Notes under the pieces: model-generated
Seen by the model: only the letters and a program-made list of their open reading frames with translations
Databases searched by the model: none
Told to the model about the DNA's origin: nothing
Shown: piece by piece, positions 29,394 to 40,276 of the stretch
How positions within the stretch are numbered: position 1 is the stretch's first letter
Layout: every line of letters begins with the position of its first letter
Program-made: the position numbers and the translations under genes
Origin: Vibrio rhizosphaerae
Lineage (GTDB): Bacteria; Pseudomonadota; Gammaproteobacteria; Enterobacterales; Vibrionaceae
Direction of reading: 5' to 3'
DNA: 64,000 nucleotides
Assembly: GCF_024347095.1 (NCBI RefSeq)
Contig: NZ_AP024903.1
Coordinates: 1,860,001-1,924,000 of the forward strand

Positions 29394-29921
29394 ATGAACA
29401 ACAAGTATGTTTTACTGCTCCTGTTATGTTTTGCCTCACTCGATGCCAATGCAGCCGAAGAGAACAATGCCAATGAAGAAAAAGGCACGTATTACATGGG
29501 ATATCTGCATGAAAATATCAACCAGAGCGGTGTTTTTGAACTTGGCGTCCGAGTCCCGACTTCGCAGTTTACGGAATTGAACGTCGCAGCCATGTGGTTT
29601 GCCCACGATCAAAACCTTTATGAAGGCGTTAACGCAGGCATGAACCTCACGACTGGCACACCGTTTTTAAAAGGCTACGTGGGTGCCGGCGTTTTTGCCG
29701 GACAGAATAAAATGTGCGATAGACAATATAACAATACCAGCAATCGCTATGATTACACCGATTGTGATGCAGATCTGACCGTCGGGGTTTATCCTGAGGT
29801 TGGCGTCGAACTATCGCTGTTCAATCTCAAACTGGCAACCTACGCCCGCTACTATCGAACGGCAAACAGCGGTAAGAATGAATACCAGATGTATGGCGCA
29901 TATATCGGGCTGAGTTTTTAG
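29394..29921 (+). CDS. Small outer-membrane-like hypothetical protein
   Basis: 175 residues with a signal peptide (MNNKYVLLLLLCFASLDANA, cleavage before AEENN). The mature part alternates polar and hydrophobic residues and glycine (GVFELGVRVP, FLKGYVGAGVFAGQ, LTVGVYPEVGVELSL) and ends with GAYIGLSF, a terminal Phe, all consistent with a small beta barrel or a periplasmic beta protein. Two cysteines (MCDRQYN and TDCDAD) may pair. No family recognised. Confidence 0.65.
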   Translation: MNNKYVLLLLLCFASLDANAAEENNANEEKGTYYMGYLHENINQSGVFELGVRVPTSQFTELNVAAMWFAHDQNLYEGVNAGMNLTTGTPFLKGYVGAGVFAGQNKMCDRQYNNTSNRYDYTDCDADLTVGVYPEVGVELSLFNLKLATYARYYRTANSGKNEYQMYGAYIGLSF

Positions 29922-30113
29922 CATTTTGAGGCCGTTCATATATCCTAAAAATAACCGCAGATTAAGTAGATTATCAGTTGTGCAGACCCGAGGAGTCATG
30001 TACTCTCCCACCGCAATTTCATCCTGCCCAGACCGAGTTGCTTTGCGTCATACAGGATGAAATGATCATTTACTGTTGTTTGTTAATATAAGCTGTTTGT
30101 GAGTAAGCCATCT

Positions 30114-31475
30114 ATGATTAGTGTTTTTGACATTTTTAAAATCGGCATAGGGCCATCAAGCTCTCATACGGTAGGGCCAATGAAGGCCGGAAAACAGTTC
30201 ATTGACGAGCTATACCAGAAAGCAATTTTACCCAATGTGACCAAGATTACGGTTGATGTTTACGGCTCTCTGTCACTGACAGGGAAAGGCCACCAAACCG
30301 ACACTGCAACCATTCTCGGACTGGCTGGGTATAGCCCGGAGTCTGTAGAAATCGATCAGATTCCCCACTTTATCCGTCAGGTCGAACAGACGGAAAAACT
30401 CCCGATCACCTGCTATGACCATCAGGTTGATTTCCTCAAAGCGGATGGCATGACGTTTCATACCAGTAATCTGTCTCTGCATGAGAACGGGATGAAAATT
30501 CACGCTTGGCAGAACGATGAACGACTCTACTCCAAGACCTATTATTCAATCGGCGGTGGGTTCATTGTCGATGAAGAAAACTTTGGCCTGTCGATCGAAT
30601 CCTCTGACGAAGTTCCTTACCCTTATATCAGTGCCTCAGAATTGGTAAGTCAGTGCCGTGAATCGGGCTTATCTATCAGTACACTGGTGTTAGAAAATGA
30701 GAAAGCACTGCGAAGCGAAGAAGAGATTCATGCGCATCTGAGCAAAGTCTGGCAGACCATGAAAGACTGTATCGCCAGAGGCATGAAAACCGAAGGCATT
30801 CTGCCCGGGCCCTTACGCGTCCCTCGCCGTTCAGCAGCGCTCAACCAGCAGCTGCAAACATCAGAGCGGACGTCGAACGATCCGATGGCGGTCATTGACT
30901 GGGTCAACATGTATGCGTTTGCCGTCAATGAAGAAAACGCTGCCGGCGGGCGCGTCGTTACCGCACCAACCAATGGTGCTTGCGGTATCGTCCCTGCGGT
31001 ACTGGCCTACTACGATAAGTTTATTCAGACCGTACATGAACAAGATTACATTCGCTATCTGGCAACCACCGGCGCTATCGGCGGGCTCTACAAACGTAAT
31101 GCATCGATATCCGGTGCAGAAGTCGGTTGCCAAGGCGAAGTGGGTGTCGCCTGTTCAATGGCCGCAGCAGGTCTGGCCGAGCTATTGGGCGGTAGTCCGG
31201 AACAAGTGTGCATGGCGGCAGAAATTGCGATGGAGCATAACCTCGGTCTGACTTGTGACCCGGTTGCGGGTCAGGTTCAAGTTCCGTGTATCGAAAGAAA
31301 CGGGATTGCTGCGGTGAAGGCCATCAATGCCACACGGATGGCACTACGACGTTCTTCTGCGCCCCGGGTTTCTCTCGATAAGGTCATCGAGACCATGCTT
31401 GAAACCGGCAAAGATATGAATGCCAAATATCGCGAAACCTCACAAGGTGGTCTGGCCGTCAAAGTAACTTGCTAA
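30114..31475 (+). CDS. sdaA: L-serine ammonia-lyase (iron-sulfur), first copy
   Basis: 453 residues from the ATG at 30114; a GTG at 30099 is an alternative. Deaminates L-serine to pyruvate and ammonia using a [4Fe-4S] cluster. N-terminal [20 protein letters not shown] is the single-chain enzyme signature; cluster cysteines lie in [17 protein letters not shown] and VPCIERN. A paralogue of similar length is encoded at 32236-33615 on the other strand, with queD between them. Confidence 0.94.
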   Translation: MISVFDIFKIGIGPSSSHTVGPMKAGKQFIDELYQKAILPNVTKITVDVYGSLSLTGKGHQTDTATILGLAGYSPESVEIDQIPHFIRQVEQTEKLPITCYDHQVDFLKADGMTFHTSNLSLHENGMKIHAWQNDERLYSKTYYSIGGGFIVDEENFGLSIESSDEVPYPYISASELVSQCRESGLSISTLVLENEKALRSEEEIHAHLSKVWQTMKDCIARGMKTEGILPGPLRVPRRSAALNQQLQTSERTSNDPMAVIDWVNMYAFAVNEENAAGGRVVTAPTNGACGIVPAVLAYYDKFIQTVHEQDYIRYLATTGAIGGLYKRNASISGAEVGCQGEVGVACSMAAAGLAELLGGSPEQVCMAAEIAMEHNLGLTCDPVAGQVQVPCIERNGIAAVKAINATRMALRRSSAPRVSLDKVIETMLETGKDMNAKYRETSQGGLAVKVTC

Positions 31476-31565
31476 GCCAAAGGTAACTGACTTAAACAAA
31501 GCGGCTTGCCAAGATATGGCAAGCCAACACCAGACACCGAGCTGCCCCCGAATGACGCATCCATG

Positions 31566-31595
31566 AAAAACGCCCTTTATCATAAGGGCGTTTTT
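31566..31595. terminator. Bidirectional terminator between sdaA and queD
   Basis: AAAAACGCCCTT-TATCAT-AAGGGCGTTTTT: 12-bp perfect stem with T-runs in both directions. Confidence 0.95.
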
Positions 31596-31625
31596 CGTCA
31601 GACGCTCTCATCTATTCGCTAGCAG

Positions 31626-31982
31626 TTACTCGCCGCGATAAACACATCCTGCCGTACAGGTTTCTTTCACTTCGATCTGACTGAGCAACGGCAGATTTGG
31701 TTTCAATTCGTGCCAAATCCAGCGCGCAATGACTTCGCTGGTCGGGTTCTCCAACCCTTCTATCTCATTCAGATAATAGTGATCGAGGCGTTGATAAATG
31801 GGTTTAAATGCAGCCTTAATTTCGGCAAAATCAATCACCCAACCCGTTTGAGGATCAACCTCTCCCTCCACGGAAACTCGGACCAGAAAAGAGTGCCCAT
31901 GAAGACGTCCACATTTGTGGCCTTCAGGAACATAAGGCAGATGATGGGCGGCTTCAAATGTAAACTCTTTATATATGATCAT
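31626..31982 (-). CDS. queD: 6-carboxy-tetrahydropterin synthase QueD
   Basis: 118 residues from the ATG at 31982; an upstream in-frame start at 32003 would add seven residues not typical of the family. QueD makes 6-carboxytetrahydropterin from dihydroneopterin triphosphate, the step before QueE. Zinc histidines and catalytic Cys are in [22 protein letters not shown], with the catalytic tail [12 protein letters not shown]. It is separated from queE-queC by 23 kb. Confidence 0.95.
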   Translation of the reverse strand: MIIYKEFTFEAAHHLPYVPEGHKCGRLHGHSFLVRVSVEGEVDPQTGWVIDFAEIKAAFKPIYQRLDHYYLNEIEGLENPTSEVIARWIWHELKPNLPLLSQIEVKETCTAGCVYRGE

Positions 31983-32150
31983 CTTAAACTCTATAAATAT
32001 CAATAACTTAAAATAAAAACAAGCAAGTTATTATACGCGAAAACGCGCTCTTGTCACATGCTAAGTTGATCAAACTAATATAATCGTCAGTTGATGCCGT
32101 TCAGGGTTCAAAATCCCCTTTCATGCATATCATGATTGATAGACTCGGAT

Positions 32151-32176
32151 AAAACGGGCTGCGACATGGCAGCCCT
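32151..32176 (-). terminator. Terminator of the second serine dehydratase gene
   Basis: GGGCTGC-N6-GCAGCCC stem; on the minus strand it is followed by GTTTTATCC. Sixty bp past the stop codon at 32236. Confidence 0.75.
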
Positions 32177-32235
32177 GACAGGTATCACCTGCATCGATGA
32201 TGGAAAGTGAATCTTCAGCCGTCGCGTGCAATGGC

Positions 32236-33615
32236 TTAACAGTCTACTGCGTTGACCGCCAATCCGCCACGAGATGTTTCTTTATATTTATCCTGCATAT
32301 CCCGCCCCGTGTCTCTCATTGTGCGGATCACTTTATCAAGAGAAATAAAATGCTCTCCGTTACCACGTAACGCCATATTGGCGGCATTGATGGATTTCAC
32401 CGCTGCAATTGCATTGCGTTCAATGCAGGGGACTTGAACCAATCCTCCGACGGGATCGCAGGTTAGCCCCAGATTATGCTCCAGAGCGATTTCAGCAGCA
32501 TTTTCTACTTGCCCCGGAGTACCACCAAGCACCTCCGTCAGTCCAGCAGCAGCCATAGCGCTGGCAGACCCCACTTCCCCCTGACATCCGACTTCGGCAC
32601 CGGATATCGAAGCATTCATTTTACACAAAGCCCCTATCGCACTGGCTGCCAGAAAATACTGATGAACATCTTCTGCCTTGGCCTTCGGATGAAAGCGCAT
32701 GTGATACATCAATACTGCGGGCATAATCCCTGCGGCACCATTTGTCGGAGCTGTTACCATCCGCCCACCGGCAGCATTTTCCTCATTGACCGCCAACGCA
32801 TACAGATTGACCCAGTCCATACCACTCAATGAGCTGTATATCACATTGTCATTACCGGTTTGGGTCAAAGAACGATATAAAGCGGCCGCTCGTCTCTTCA
32901 CCTGAAGTCCTCCGGGCAAAATCCCTTCCTGAGCGATCCCATTGGCAATACATGCCTGCATCACTTGCCACAACTGAGCAATCCCTGCATTGATTTCCGG
33001 TAACGTTCGCCAGGATAGCTCATTTTTCATCACCAACTCACTGATCCGTAGTTTGTGCTGATGACAAATCTCAAGTAACGCTTTCGCTGTCGTAAACTCG
33101 TAAGGGAGTGCAATCTGTGGTGTGACATATTCCGCCTGCTGAATGGACGCGTCATCCAACACAAACCCACCACCGACCGAGTAATAAGTATTGTCGGTCA
33201 CAACCGTCTGATCCCGACTGTAAGCCGCCAGATACATCGCGTTAGGGTGATACGGTAAGGTTTCATCCATAAACTGTAAATCGGTATGCCAGTCGAAGGT
33301 AATCGTCTTCTGTTTCGCCAGCTGTAATGTGCCTGTATCGATCGTCGCTTGGATGGTCGGTTCAATTGTCGAGGGATCCATGGTATCCGGTTGATATCCC
33401 ATCAGTCCCATGACGACAGCTTTATCAGTACGATGGCCGATCCCCGTAGCACTGAGCGAGCCATATAATTTTATTTCAACCCGTTCAACACGCTCCAACA
33501 GTTGCTGACTCACCAGCGCTTCAGCAAAGAGGCTGGCGGCCCGCATCGGACCGACCGTGTGAGAGCTGGACGGCCCTATCCCGATTTTAAACAGATCAAA
33601 TACGCTGATACTCAT
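32236..33615 (-). CDS. sdaB: L-serine ammonia-lyase (iron-sulfur), second copy
   Basis: 459 residues starting [20 protein letters not shown]. Same reaction as the sdaA product at 30114-31475, and of equal architecture, but the two differ throughout (for example [11 protein letters not shown] here versus TNGACGIVPAV there). The cysteines in [17 protein letters not shown] and VPCIERN are kept, so it should be active. No serine transporter gene (sdaC) is adjacent. The sdaB name is used only to tell the copies apart. Confidence 0.92.
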   Translation of the reverse strand: MSISVFDLFKIGIGPSSSHTVGPMRAASLFAEALVSQQLLERVERVEIKLYGSLSATGIGHRTDKAVVMGLMGYQPDTMDPSTIEPTIQATIDTGTLQLAKQKTITFDWHTDLQFMDETLPYHPNAMYLAAYSRDQTVVTDNTYYSVGGGFVLDDASIQQAEYVTPQIALPYEFTTAKALLEICHQHKLRISELVMKNELSWRTLPEINAGIAQLWQVMQACIANGIAQEGILPGGLQVKRRAAALYRSLTQTGNDNVIYSSLSGMDWVNLYALAVNEENAAGGRMVTAPTNGAAGIMPAVLMYHMRFHPKAKAEDVHQYFLAASAIGALCKMNASISGAEVGCQGEVGSASAMAAAGLTEVLGGTPGQVENAAEIALEHNLGLTCDPVGGLVQVPCIERNAIAAVKSINAANMALRGNGEHFISLDKVIRTMRDTGRDMQDKYKETSRGGLAVNAVDC

Positions 33616-34090
33616 GACTCGCTCCTACAAAAGTCCGGGCCTTATTGAATACTGAATGATTCGCGGTGCAGACCATGACGGCCCCCGTTAAAACGCCCCC
33701 TGACCACGGATATCGACAAGACAGGGAATAAAGTCAACCCATGATAAGTTCTTTATCCCTATTTTATAGCAGAGGGCGAGACAACTTGCTGCCGCTCTGT
33801 CATGGTTCGGTCAGTCTATGCGTGCATGACTGACCATGAGGATAGAAACCTTCCCCCGCTAAGATTGCACAAAGTTCATCCATTATCGTCCAAGATGTCT
33901 TAAAAATGTCATCAAAGGATACGCTTCTCCGGCTTTCTTGACCCTAAACCATTCAAGAGTCACTAATTTTAGTGTATTGTTAAGAGATACTGGTGCTGGA
34001 GAACGCTGACTGTCAGAAACCGTCCCCAACACTTTCTGCATAACTTTTTGATTTGTAATAATTAATTAACTAAAGGATACAAACACTACT
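33616..34090. other. Divergent promoter region of sdaB-like gene and asnS
   Basis: 475 bp. Contains an inverted repeat GGTCAGTC-N11-GACTGACC (33809-33835) without a T-run, and AT-rich DNA before asnS including the ribosome site AAAGGATAC. No open frame or RNA gene recognised. Confidence 0.5.
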
Positions 34091-35491
34091 ATGACGTACG
34101 CGCCTGTTGTTGACGTATTAAGCGGCAAGCTTGCAGTTGACAGTGAAGTGACTGTCCGCGGCTGGATCCGTACACGTCGTGATTCCAAAGCCGGAATTTC
34201 GTTTCTCGCCATTTATGACGGCTCTTGTTTCGACCCGATTCAGGCCGTGGTCCCGAATAATCTCAATAATTACAATGACGAAGTTTTAAAGCTGACAACC
34301 GGCTGTTCCGTTGAAGTCACCGGTCAGATTGTGGCATCTCCGGCACAAGGTCAGGATTTTGAACTGGCAGCAACAGCCGTCAAAGTCGTTGGATGGGTCG
34401 AAGATGCGGACACTTATCCGATGGCGAAAACGCGCCACTCGATTGAATACCTGCGCGAAGTGGCTCACCTGCGTCCTCGAACCAATGTGATTGGTGCGGT
34501 TGCTCGCGTGCGAAACTGTCTTTCTCAGGCCATTCACCGTTTCTATCATGAACAGGGCTTTTTCTGGGTTTCAACACCATTGATTACAGCCGCTGACTGT
34601 GAAGGTGCCGGTGAAATGTTCCGGGTTTCAACACTGGATCTGACCAACCTGCCGCTGACTGAGCAAGGTCATGTAGACTTTAATGAAGATTTCTTCGGCA
34701 AAGAGACATTTCTGACCGTTTCAGGTCAGTTAAACGGTGAAACCTATGCTTGTGCCCTGAGCAAAATCTACACGTTTGGGCCGACATTCCGTGCTGAAAA
34801 CTCAAACACCAGCCGCCACTTAGCAGAGTTCTGGATGGTGGAGCCCGAAGTGGCCTTTGCTGAGCTGGATGATATCGCCAAACTTGCAGAAGACATGCTG
34901 AAGTATGTCTTTAAAGCCGTGCTTGAAGAGCGACGTGATGATCTGGAATTCTTTGCCCAAAGAATTGATAAAGAGGTGATTAGTCGTCTTGAAAACTTTG
35001 TCGAGTCAGATTTCGCACAGGTTGATTACACCGATGCAATTCAAATCCTGCTCGATTCCGGTAAGGAGTTTGAGTTCCCGGTTGAATGGGGCATCGATAT
35101 GTCTTCGGAACATGAACGCTATCTGGCGGAAGAGCACTTCAAAGCACCCGTGGTTGTGAAAAACTATCCGAAAGATATCAAAGCATTTTATATGCGGATG
35201 AATAATGACGGTAAAACCGTTGCTGCAATGGATGTGCTTGCACCGGGAATCGGTGAGATTATCGGCGGTTCTCAGCGTGAAGAGCGTTTGGATATTCTTG
35301 ATCAGCGGATGCTCGATATGGGCATCGAACCGGAAAGTATGAACTGGTATCGTGACTTACGCCGTTACGGCACTGTTCCTCATTCAGGATTCGGTCTCGG
35401 CTTCGAACGGTTGGTCTCTTATGTCACAGGTATGGGTAACATCCGCGATGTGATTCCATTCCCGAGAACCCCGCGTTCAGCGAACTTCTAA
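34091..35491 (+). CDS. asnS: Asparagine-tRNA ligase
   Basis: 466 residues, as in E. coli. Class IIb synthetase: OB-fold anticodon domain at the N-terminus ([20 protein letters not shown]), motif 2 [20 protein letters not shown] near residue 235 and motif 3 [20 protein letters not shown] near 435. Single gene with a strong terminator. Confidence 0.97.
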   Translation: MTYAPVVDVLSGKLAVDSEVTVRGWIRTRRDSKAGISFLAIYDGSCFDPIQAVVPNNLNNYNDEVLKLTTGCSVEVTGQIVASPAQGQDFELAATAVKVVGWVEDADTYPMAKTRHSIEYLREVAHLRPRTNVIGAVARVRNCLSQAIHRFYHEQGFFWVSTPLITAADCEGAGEMFRVSTLDLTNLPLTEQGHVDFNEDFFGKETFLTVSGQLNGETYACALSKIYTFGPTFRAENSNTSRHLAEFWMVEPEVAFAELDDIAKLAEDMLKYVFKAVLEERRDDLEFFAQRIDKEVISRLENFVESDFAQVDYTDAIQILLDSGKEFEFPVEWGIDMSSEHERYLAEEHFKAPVVVKNYPKDIKAFYMRMNNDGKTVAAMDVLAPGIGEIIGGSQREERLDILDQRMLDMGIEPESMNWYRDLRRYGTVPHSGFGLGFERLVSYVTGMGNIRDVIPFPRTPRSANF

Positions 35492-35528
35492 TCCGAAACA
35501 AGTTGGTATCGGAAATTACATCAGCCCG

Positions 35529-35556
35529 AAAATGCCATCATCACGATGGCATTTTT
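35529..35556 (+). terminator. Terminator of asnS
   Basis: AAAATGCCATC-ATCAC-GATGGCATTTTT, a 10- to 11-bp stem followed by T5, 38 bp past the stop codon. Confidence 0.9.
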
Positions 35557-35774
35557 ATTATCCCTTCCTGTCATTGCTTACAACGGATTTCCAGCGATTG
35601 CTGACACAAAACCATTTTGCCATGCCAGAAAAACAGAATCGGAAATTATTTACTTTTTTCATCGAGGGACGGTTGTAACAAGATCGCCATAGATGTATAA
35701 ATAATTGCATGACGATGTCATGAAACTGGCATAAAAATTCACCATTTCCTTTCAATTTTACACGGATGAAAAAC

Positions 35775-36965
35775 ATGTTTGAAAAAGTTGTCGCAGCACC
35801 GGCTGACCCCATTCTCGGACTCACTGAAGAGTTCAAAAGCGATCCCCGTTCAGAGAAGATTAATCTCGGGGTTGGTATCTATAAAGATGAATCCGGTCAA
35901 ACCCCAATCCTCGCGACAGTAAAAAAAGCGGAAGCCATACTGCTCGAGTCAGAGAAAACCAAATCTTATCTTACCATTGAAGGAATGGCTGACTATGCAC
36001 TGGCAGTACAAAAACTACTGTTTGGCGCTGATGCAGACATTGTCACCAGTCAAAGAGCCAAAACCGCTCAGGCGCCGGGCGGAACCGGTGCACTGCGCGT
36101 TGCCGGTGAATTCATCAAACGTCACCTGAGCAGCAATAAAATCTGGATTAGTAATCCGACTTGGGCGAACCATAATGGCGTTTTCAAAGCAGCCGGCCTT
36201 GAAACGGCTCAATACAGTTACTATAACGCAGAAACCAAAGATAAAGATTTTTCAGCGATGGTTGCCGACCTGCAAGGTGCCGATGCCGGTGATATCGTTT
36301 TATTACACGGTTGTTGTCATAACCCGACCGGGATCGACCCAACCACTGAAGAGTGGGAAACCCTCGCGAAGCTAGTGGCAGAGAAAGGCCTGATTCCGCT
36401 TTTCGATTTTGCTTATCAAGGCTTTGCAAAAGGGGTGGAAGAAGATGCCGCCGGTCTGCGTATCTTTGCCCGTTACAATCAAGAGCTACTCGTTGCCAGT
36501 TCATTCTCCAAGAATTTCGGGCTGTATAACGAGCGTGTCGGCGCATTTACACTTGTGGCTGAATCTAAAGACGTTGCCACCACTTCATTTTCTCAGGTGA
36601 AGAGTATTATTCGCGCAATCTACTCAAACCCACCGGCGCACGGTGCTGCCGTCGTCACCACAATTCTGAGTCATCCGGAACTGTATGCCGAGTGGATTCA
36701 GGAAGTCGCTGAAATGCGTGATCGCATTCAGGAAATGCGCGATCTGTTTGTAGCGACCTTAAAAGAGCAAGGCGTGCAGCAAGACTTTAGTTTCATTGCC
36801 CGTCAAAACGGTATGTTCTCATTCTCCGGGCTGAATCCTGAGCAAGTGGCACAGCTAAAAGATGAGTTTGGGATTTATATTGTCGGTTCTGGCCGAATCA
36901 GTGTCGCAGGGATGACAAAGAACAACATGTTACCCCTGTGTAAAGCGATTGCAGCGGTACTTTGA
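35775..36965 (+). CDS. aspC: Aspartate/aromatic aminotransferase
   Basis: 396 residues from the ATG at 35775 (identical length to E. coli AspC); an ATG nine bases upstream is less likely. Class I PLP aminotransferase: [55 protein letters not shown] and the PLP lysine in [15 protein letters not shown]. Interconverts aspartate and oxaloacetate, with some aromatic activity; it cannot be separated from TyrB by eye. No TyrR box was found upstream. Confidence 0.93.
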   Translation: MFEKVVAAPADPILGLTEEFKSDPRSEKINLGVGIYKDESGQTPILATVKKAEAILLESEKTKSYLTIEGMADYALAVQKLLFGADADIVTSQRAKTAQAPGGTGALRVAGEFIKRHLSSNKIWISNPTWANHNGVFKAAGLETAQYSYYNAETKDKDFSAMVADLQGADAGDIVLLHGCCHNPTGIDPTTEEWETLAKLVAEKGLIPLFDFAYQGFAKGVEEDAAGLRIFARYNQELLVASSFSKNFGLYNERVGAFTLVAESKDVATTSFSQVKSIIRAIYSNPPAHGAAVVTTILSHPELYAEWIQEVAEMRDRIQEMRDLFVATLKEQGVQQDFSFIARQNGMFSFSGLNPEQVAQLKDEFGIYIVGSGRISVAGMTKNNMLPLCKAIAAVL

Positions 36966-37023
36966 TTTGTCCGTTCGGCCATTCATCCTTTTAATGATGT
37001 GCTCTCAATCTTTGGTTGGAAAC

Positions 37024-37053
37024 AATTCATCCCGGTCATCCGGGATGAATTTT
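37024..37053. terminator. Bidirectional terminator between aspC and the VOC gene
   Basis: Perfect 12-bp stem AATTCATCCCGG / CCGGGATGAATT around TCAT, followed by TT and lying between two convergent stop codons. Confidence 0.8.
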
Positions 37054-37075
37054 ATGAGGCGGACTTAAACGCAGA

Positions 37076-37453
37076 TTAAGCAATCTGATGAACCGCACAA
37101 AGTTTATTGCCAGCCGGATCCCGCAGATAGGCTAAATATAATTTCCGGGTTGGATATTCACGAACGCCCGGTGGATCTTCACAGGTAACGCCACCATTTT
37201 CGATACCGGCCTGATGCCATGCCTCGGCAAGTTCCGGGCTTGCAGCTTTAAAGCCGATGGTCATGCCATTGCCGTGAGTCGCTTCCTCACCATTAACCGG
37301 TGGTGTGACGATAAACACCCCTTCCTCATTGGCATATATACAGCGATCTTTTTCGATCACGCCAGCCGGATAACCTAAAACCGTCAAAATAGCATCATAA
37401 AACTTTTTTGATTTTTCAATATCGTTTGAACCAACGACGATGTGACTATACAT
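37076..37453 (-). CDS. VOC-family (glyoxalase-like) protein
   Basis: 125 residues. Two beta-alpha-beta-beta-beta modules: MYSHIVVGSNDIEKSKKFYD opens the first and LAYLRDPAGNKLCAVHQ closes the second, typical of lactoylglutathione-lyase-like dioxygenase/VOC proteins. Substrate unknown. Single gene; the ATG is preceded by AAAAGGAGAGTTC. Confidence 0.88.
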   Translation of the reverse strand: MYSHIVVGSNDIEKSKKFYDAILTVLGYPAGVIEKDRCIYANEEGVFIVTPPVNGEEATHGNGMTIGFKAASPELAEAWHQAGIENGGVTCEDPPGVREYPTRKLYLAYLRDPAGNKLCAVHQIA

Positions 37454-37554
37454 GAACTCTCCTTTTGATAAGTAGCATATTTTATATCAATAACATGCGA
37501 ATTTATCTTGCTACAAGGAGAACCGGCTGTCTAGGGGCTGTTGATCGATTTCGT

Positions 37555-40119
37555 TCAGTCAGACGGAATACCGCAGTCCCAACGTTTTGAAGAGCGCATT
37601 CTTTGCTGAATCATTTCGACACTCATTGGCTTGTCAAAATAATAGCCCTGAACCAGACAGCCGGTCGCCGTATGATTGGTCAATGCCAGCAATTGTGCGT
37701 AAGTTTCTACGCCTTCCGCCACAACACGGAAAGGTGCTGACTGCCCTATCGCCAGTATGGTTTTGATCAGAGAGCAACTCTCTTCACTACATAACATCTT
37801 GTCGATAAAACTTTTATCAATTTTCACTTCATCAATCGGCAGCTGATTGAGATAACTCAAAGAAGCATAACCTTTACCAAAGTCATCCAGCGAGATGCGA
37901 AGACCAGCCCGTCTCAAAGAGAATAAGACCTCTCTGGCTTGTTGAAATTCGCGAATAAAAGCACTCTCCGTAATTTCAATATGAATTCGGCTGATATCAA
38001 TACCGACATGCTCAATGATTGCTGTAATGTCATTCACAAATCCCGGGGTCAGCAGCTGCTTTGCCGAAACATTGACATTCAGGCTTAACGCATAAAGACC
38101 ATTCGGACTCAGCGCTAAAACCTCGCGGCAAGCCCGTTCAAAGATATAGTTGCCCAATGTATAAATCAGACCGACATCTTCAGCAATATGGATGAACTCT
38201 TCCGGCTTCACCGCCCCGAGCACATCGTTATCCCACCGAACCAAAGCTTCAACACCGAGCACATTCCAGGTTTTGACATGCACTAATGGCTGATAGCAAA
38301 TAAACATTTCATGTTTACGCAAAGCATGTTGCAACTGGGCTTCAATCACCAGAAAGTGTTGCAGATGAGCATGAATCTCCTGATTATAGAACACCACACT
38401 GCCCCGCTGCTTTTTCTTCGCCTGATAAAGCACCACATCCGCTTTATTTAATAACTCTTCAGCTAATTTGCCGTCCTCGGGATATAAACTGGCACCGATA
38501 CTACATGTTGTTTGTAATTGAACGGCACCCAGCTCAAAAGGCTCATCGAATACCCGTTGTATCCGTGAGACTTTATGTTCTGCATCCGATTTTTGGCTCA
38601 GTGCCGAGAAGCAAAAGACAAATTCATCGCCACCGAACCTCGAAACCAAATCATGTTTACCCAGTAAGTGACGGAAACGTTCTGCGACACTCATCAACAA
38701 CTGATCGCCCATCGCATGACCATATGTATCATTAATTTTTTTGAATTCATCGAGATCAACAAACACAATCACCAGATATTGCATCTGGGATTGAGAGCGC
38801 AGCCTGAAAATTTCCTTTTTAATCCCTTTTAAGAACATCATCCGATTGGGCAACGAAGTCAGCACATCATGCATGGCCATAAAATGCATCTGATCCCGAC
38901 TATCTTCAACATGCTCAATATGCTGACGAATTTTTTCCTGATATCGGTAGAACCGGCCTGCGATCAGCCGGCCAATATAAAAAGACAACAGTAAAACGAT
39001 CCCCGAAAACAATACGCTGAAAATAACGATATTCGACAAGGCTTGATCACTTTTCTGTTTGATCTGTTCGAATTTCTGCTGGAAGTAACTGTCAAAACGC
39101 GCCATCGGAAATCCAGCGACAACATACCAGCCCCAATCCCCCAGACTCTCGATATACAACATCGAGTCATCGCTCATCGAACCTTGACTGAATACCATGC
39201 GTCCCTGAACAAAACGACTTGGCAGATGAGATTGTGAGAATGATTGCCAGGTATTGGTATGCCCTTCGGGAAGTAAGATATCTTTCAACTGTCTGCCGAC
39301 ATAGATAGATTCATTATCGGCCAGCACCCGCCCATTCTGGTCAACGACCGAGATCATATACGTGCCACCACTTTGGTGACGAACATGTTCATAAGGATAT
39401 TGATCAATCCATTTGAGTAATGACTGTTGAACGCTGTGTTCCATATCGGCAACATTCTCGACCGCTCCGATGACCCATCCCAGTGGAGAGAAATACTTAC
39501 CGAATCCCATTTTCTCTCTCTGACTGGACTCCGATAACGATGAAGGGAACTGAGACTGTACATCCCAGCGAAAAAAAGATTCTCCCTGACGTTCAATCTG
39601 TTTTAAAAAATCTTCGGAGACGGGCGTATCGGGATGAAGTGAGGCAGGTAAAACCTGAATATGTTCAGGCGGTTGACTCAACATGCCCGATTGGTGACGG
39701 GACTGAATGAAAAAATAACTGGAACGAGGGAGTTCACCTTGAGATTGAAGTGCCTGTGTCACAGCAAGTTTAATCTCTTCCGGAGACAGGGCATTATCCT
39801 GATCATAGAGGTGACTGATGAGTTCATACGCGTCATAAACCCGTTGACGAACCTGAAACTGAAGATGTTGCATCAGATAGGACTTTTGTCGGCCGAATTC
39901 TTTGTGGATCAATGCGACATGTTGTTGGGTTAACAACTTCTCTGAAAGCATCATCTCATGGTACAGCGCACTGCTATTTTCAGCTAATCGTTGCCGGTCC
40001 GCTTCATACAGATAGCTATTTAGCACCAGTGCCAGACAACCAACGACAAATATTGGCGCCAGTTGAATAATCCACAATAAATGTCGCTCATTTCCCAAAG
40101 GCGAATTAGCACTACTCAT
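37555..40119 (-). CDS. Membrane GGDEF-EAL protein (c-di-GMP metabolism)
   Basis: 854 residues. A membrane segment near residues 13-32, a periplasmic Cache-type sensor with double-domain features to about 360 (YMISVVDQNGRVLADNESI; DWGWYVVAGFP), a second membrane segment, then GGDEF (motif GGDEF at about 495) and EAL (EALVRW at about 623). The catalytic GGDEF motif is intact. The EAL residues are also present: NVNVSAKQL, ITESAF, DDFGKGYASL, VKIDKSFI, AEGVET. The inhibitory RxxD site is replaced by GKHD, so product feedback is probably lost. Both activities are possible; the net direction is unknown. Confidence 0.93.
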   Translation of the reverse strand: MSSANSPLGNERHLLWIIQLAPIFVVGCLALVLNSYLYEADRQRLAENSSALYHEMMLSEKLLTQQHVALIHKEFGRQKSYLMQHLQFQVRQRVYDAYELISHLYDQDNALSPEEIKLAVTQALQSQGELPRSSYFFIQSRHQSGMLSQPPEHIQVLPASLHPDTPVSEDFLKQIERQGESFFRWDVQSQFPSSLSESSQREKMGFGKYFSPLGWVIGAVENVADMEHSVQQSLLKWIDQYPYEHVRHQSGGTYMISVVDQNGRVLADNESIYVGRQLKDILLPEGHTNTWQSFSQSHLPSRFVQGRMVFSQGSMSDDSMLYIESLGDWGWYVVAGFPMARFDSYFQQKFEQIKQKSDQALSNIVIFSVLFSGIVLLLSFYIGRLIAGRFYRYQEKIRQHIEHVEDSRDQMHFMAMHDVLTSLPNRMMFLKGIKKEIFRLRSQSQMQYLVIVFVDLDEFKKINDTYGHAMGDQLLMSVAERFRHLLGKHDLVSRFGGDEFVFCFSALSQKSDAEHKVSRIQRVFDEPFELGAVQLQTTCSIGASLYPEDGKLAEELLNKADVVLYQAKKKQRGSVVFYNQEIHAHLQHFLVIEAQLQHALRKHEMFICYQPLVHVKTWNVLGVEALVRWDNDVLGAVKPEEFIHIAEDVGLIYTLGNYIFERACREVLALSPNGLYALSLNVNVSAKQLLTPGFVNDITAIIEHVGIDISRIHIEITESAFIREFQQAREVLFSLRRAGLRISLDDFGKGYASLSYLNQLPIDEVKIDKSFIDKMLCSEESCSLIKTILAIGQSAPFRVVAEGVETYAQLLALTNHTATGCLVQGYYFDKPMSVEMIQQRMRSSKRWDCGIPSD

Positions 40120-40276
40120 AGCCGCAAATTCTCAAATCATATTAGCATTATTTTTTAACCGCTCCCCAGTGTTCGCAGGAGTCGTAATAGAACGTAGATT
40201 GTCAGTTTATTATTGAATAAGAATATTCTTATTTGTAGCAGGTTAACTTGTTTGGGTTAGAAAATCATCAACAATA

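Noticed and set aside
33801..33840. GGTCAGTC inverted repeat as a terminator
   Set aside because: No T-run on either side and it lies upstream of both divergent genes, so termination is unlikely.
35491..35775. TyrR box upstream of the aminotransferase gene
   Set aside because: A TGTAAC is present near 35676 but there is no matching TTTACA half at the correct spacing.
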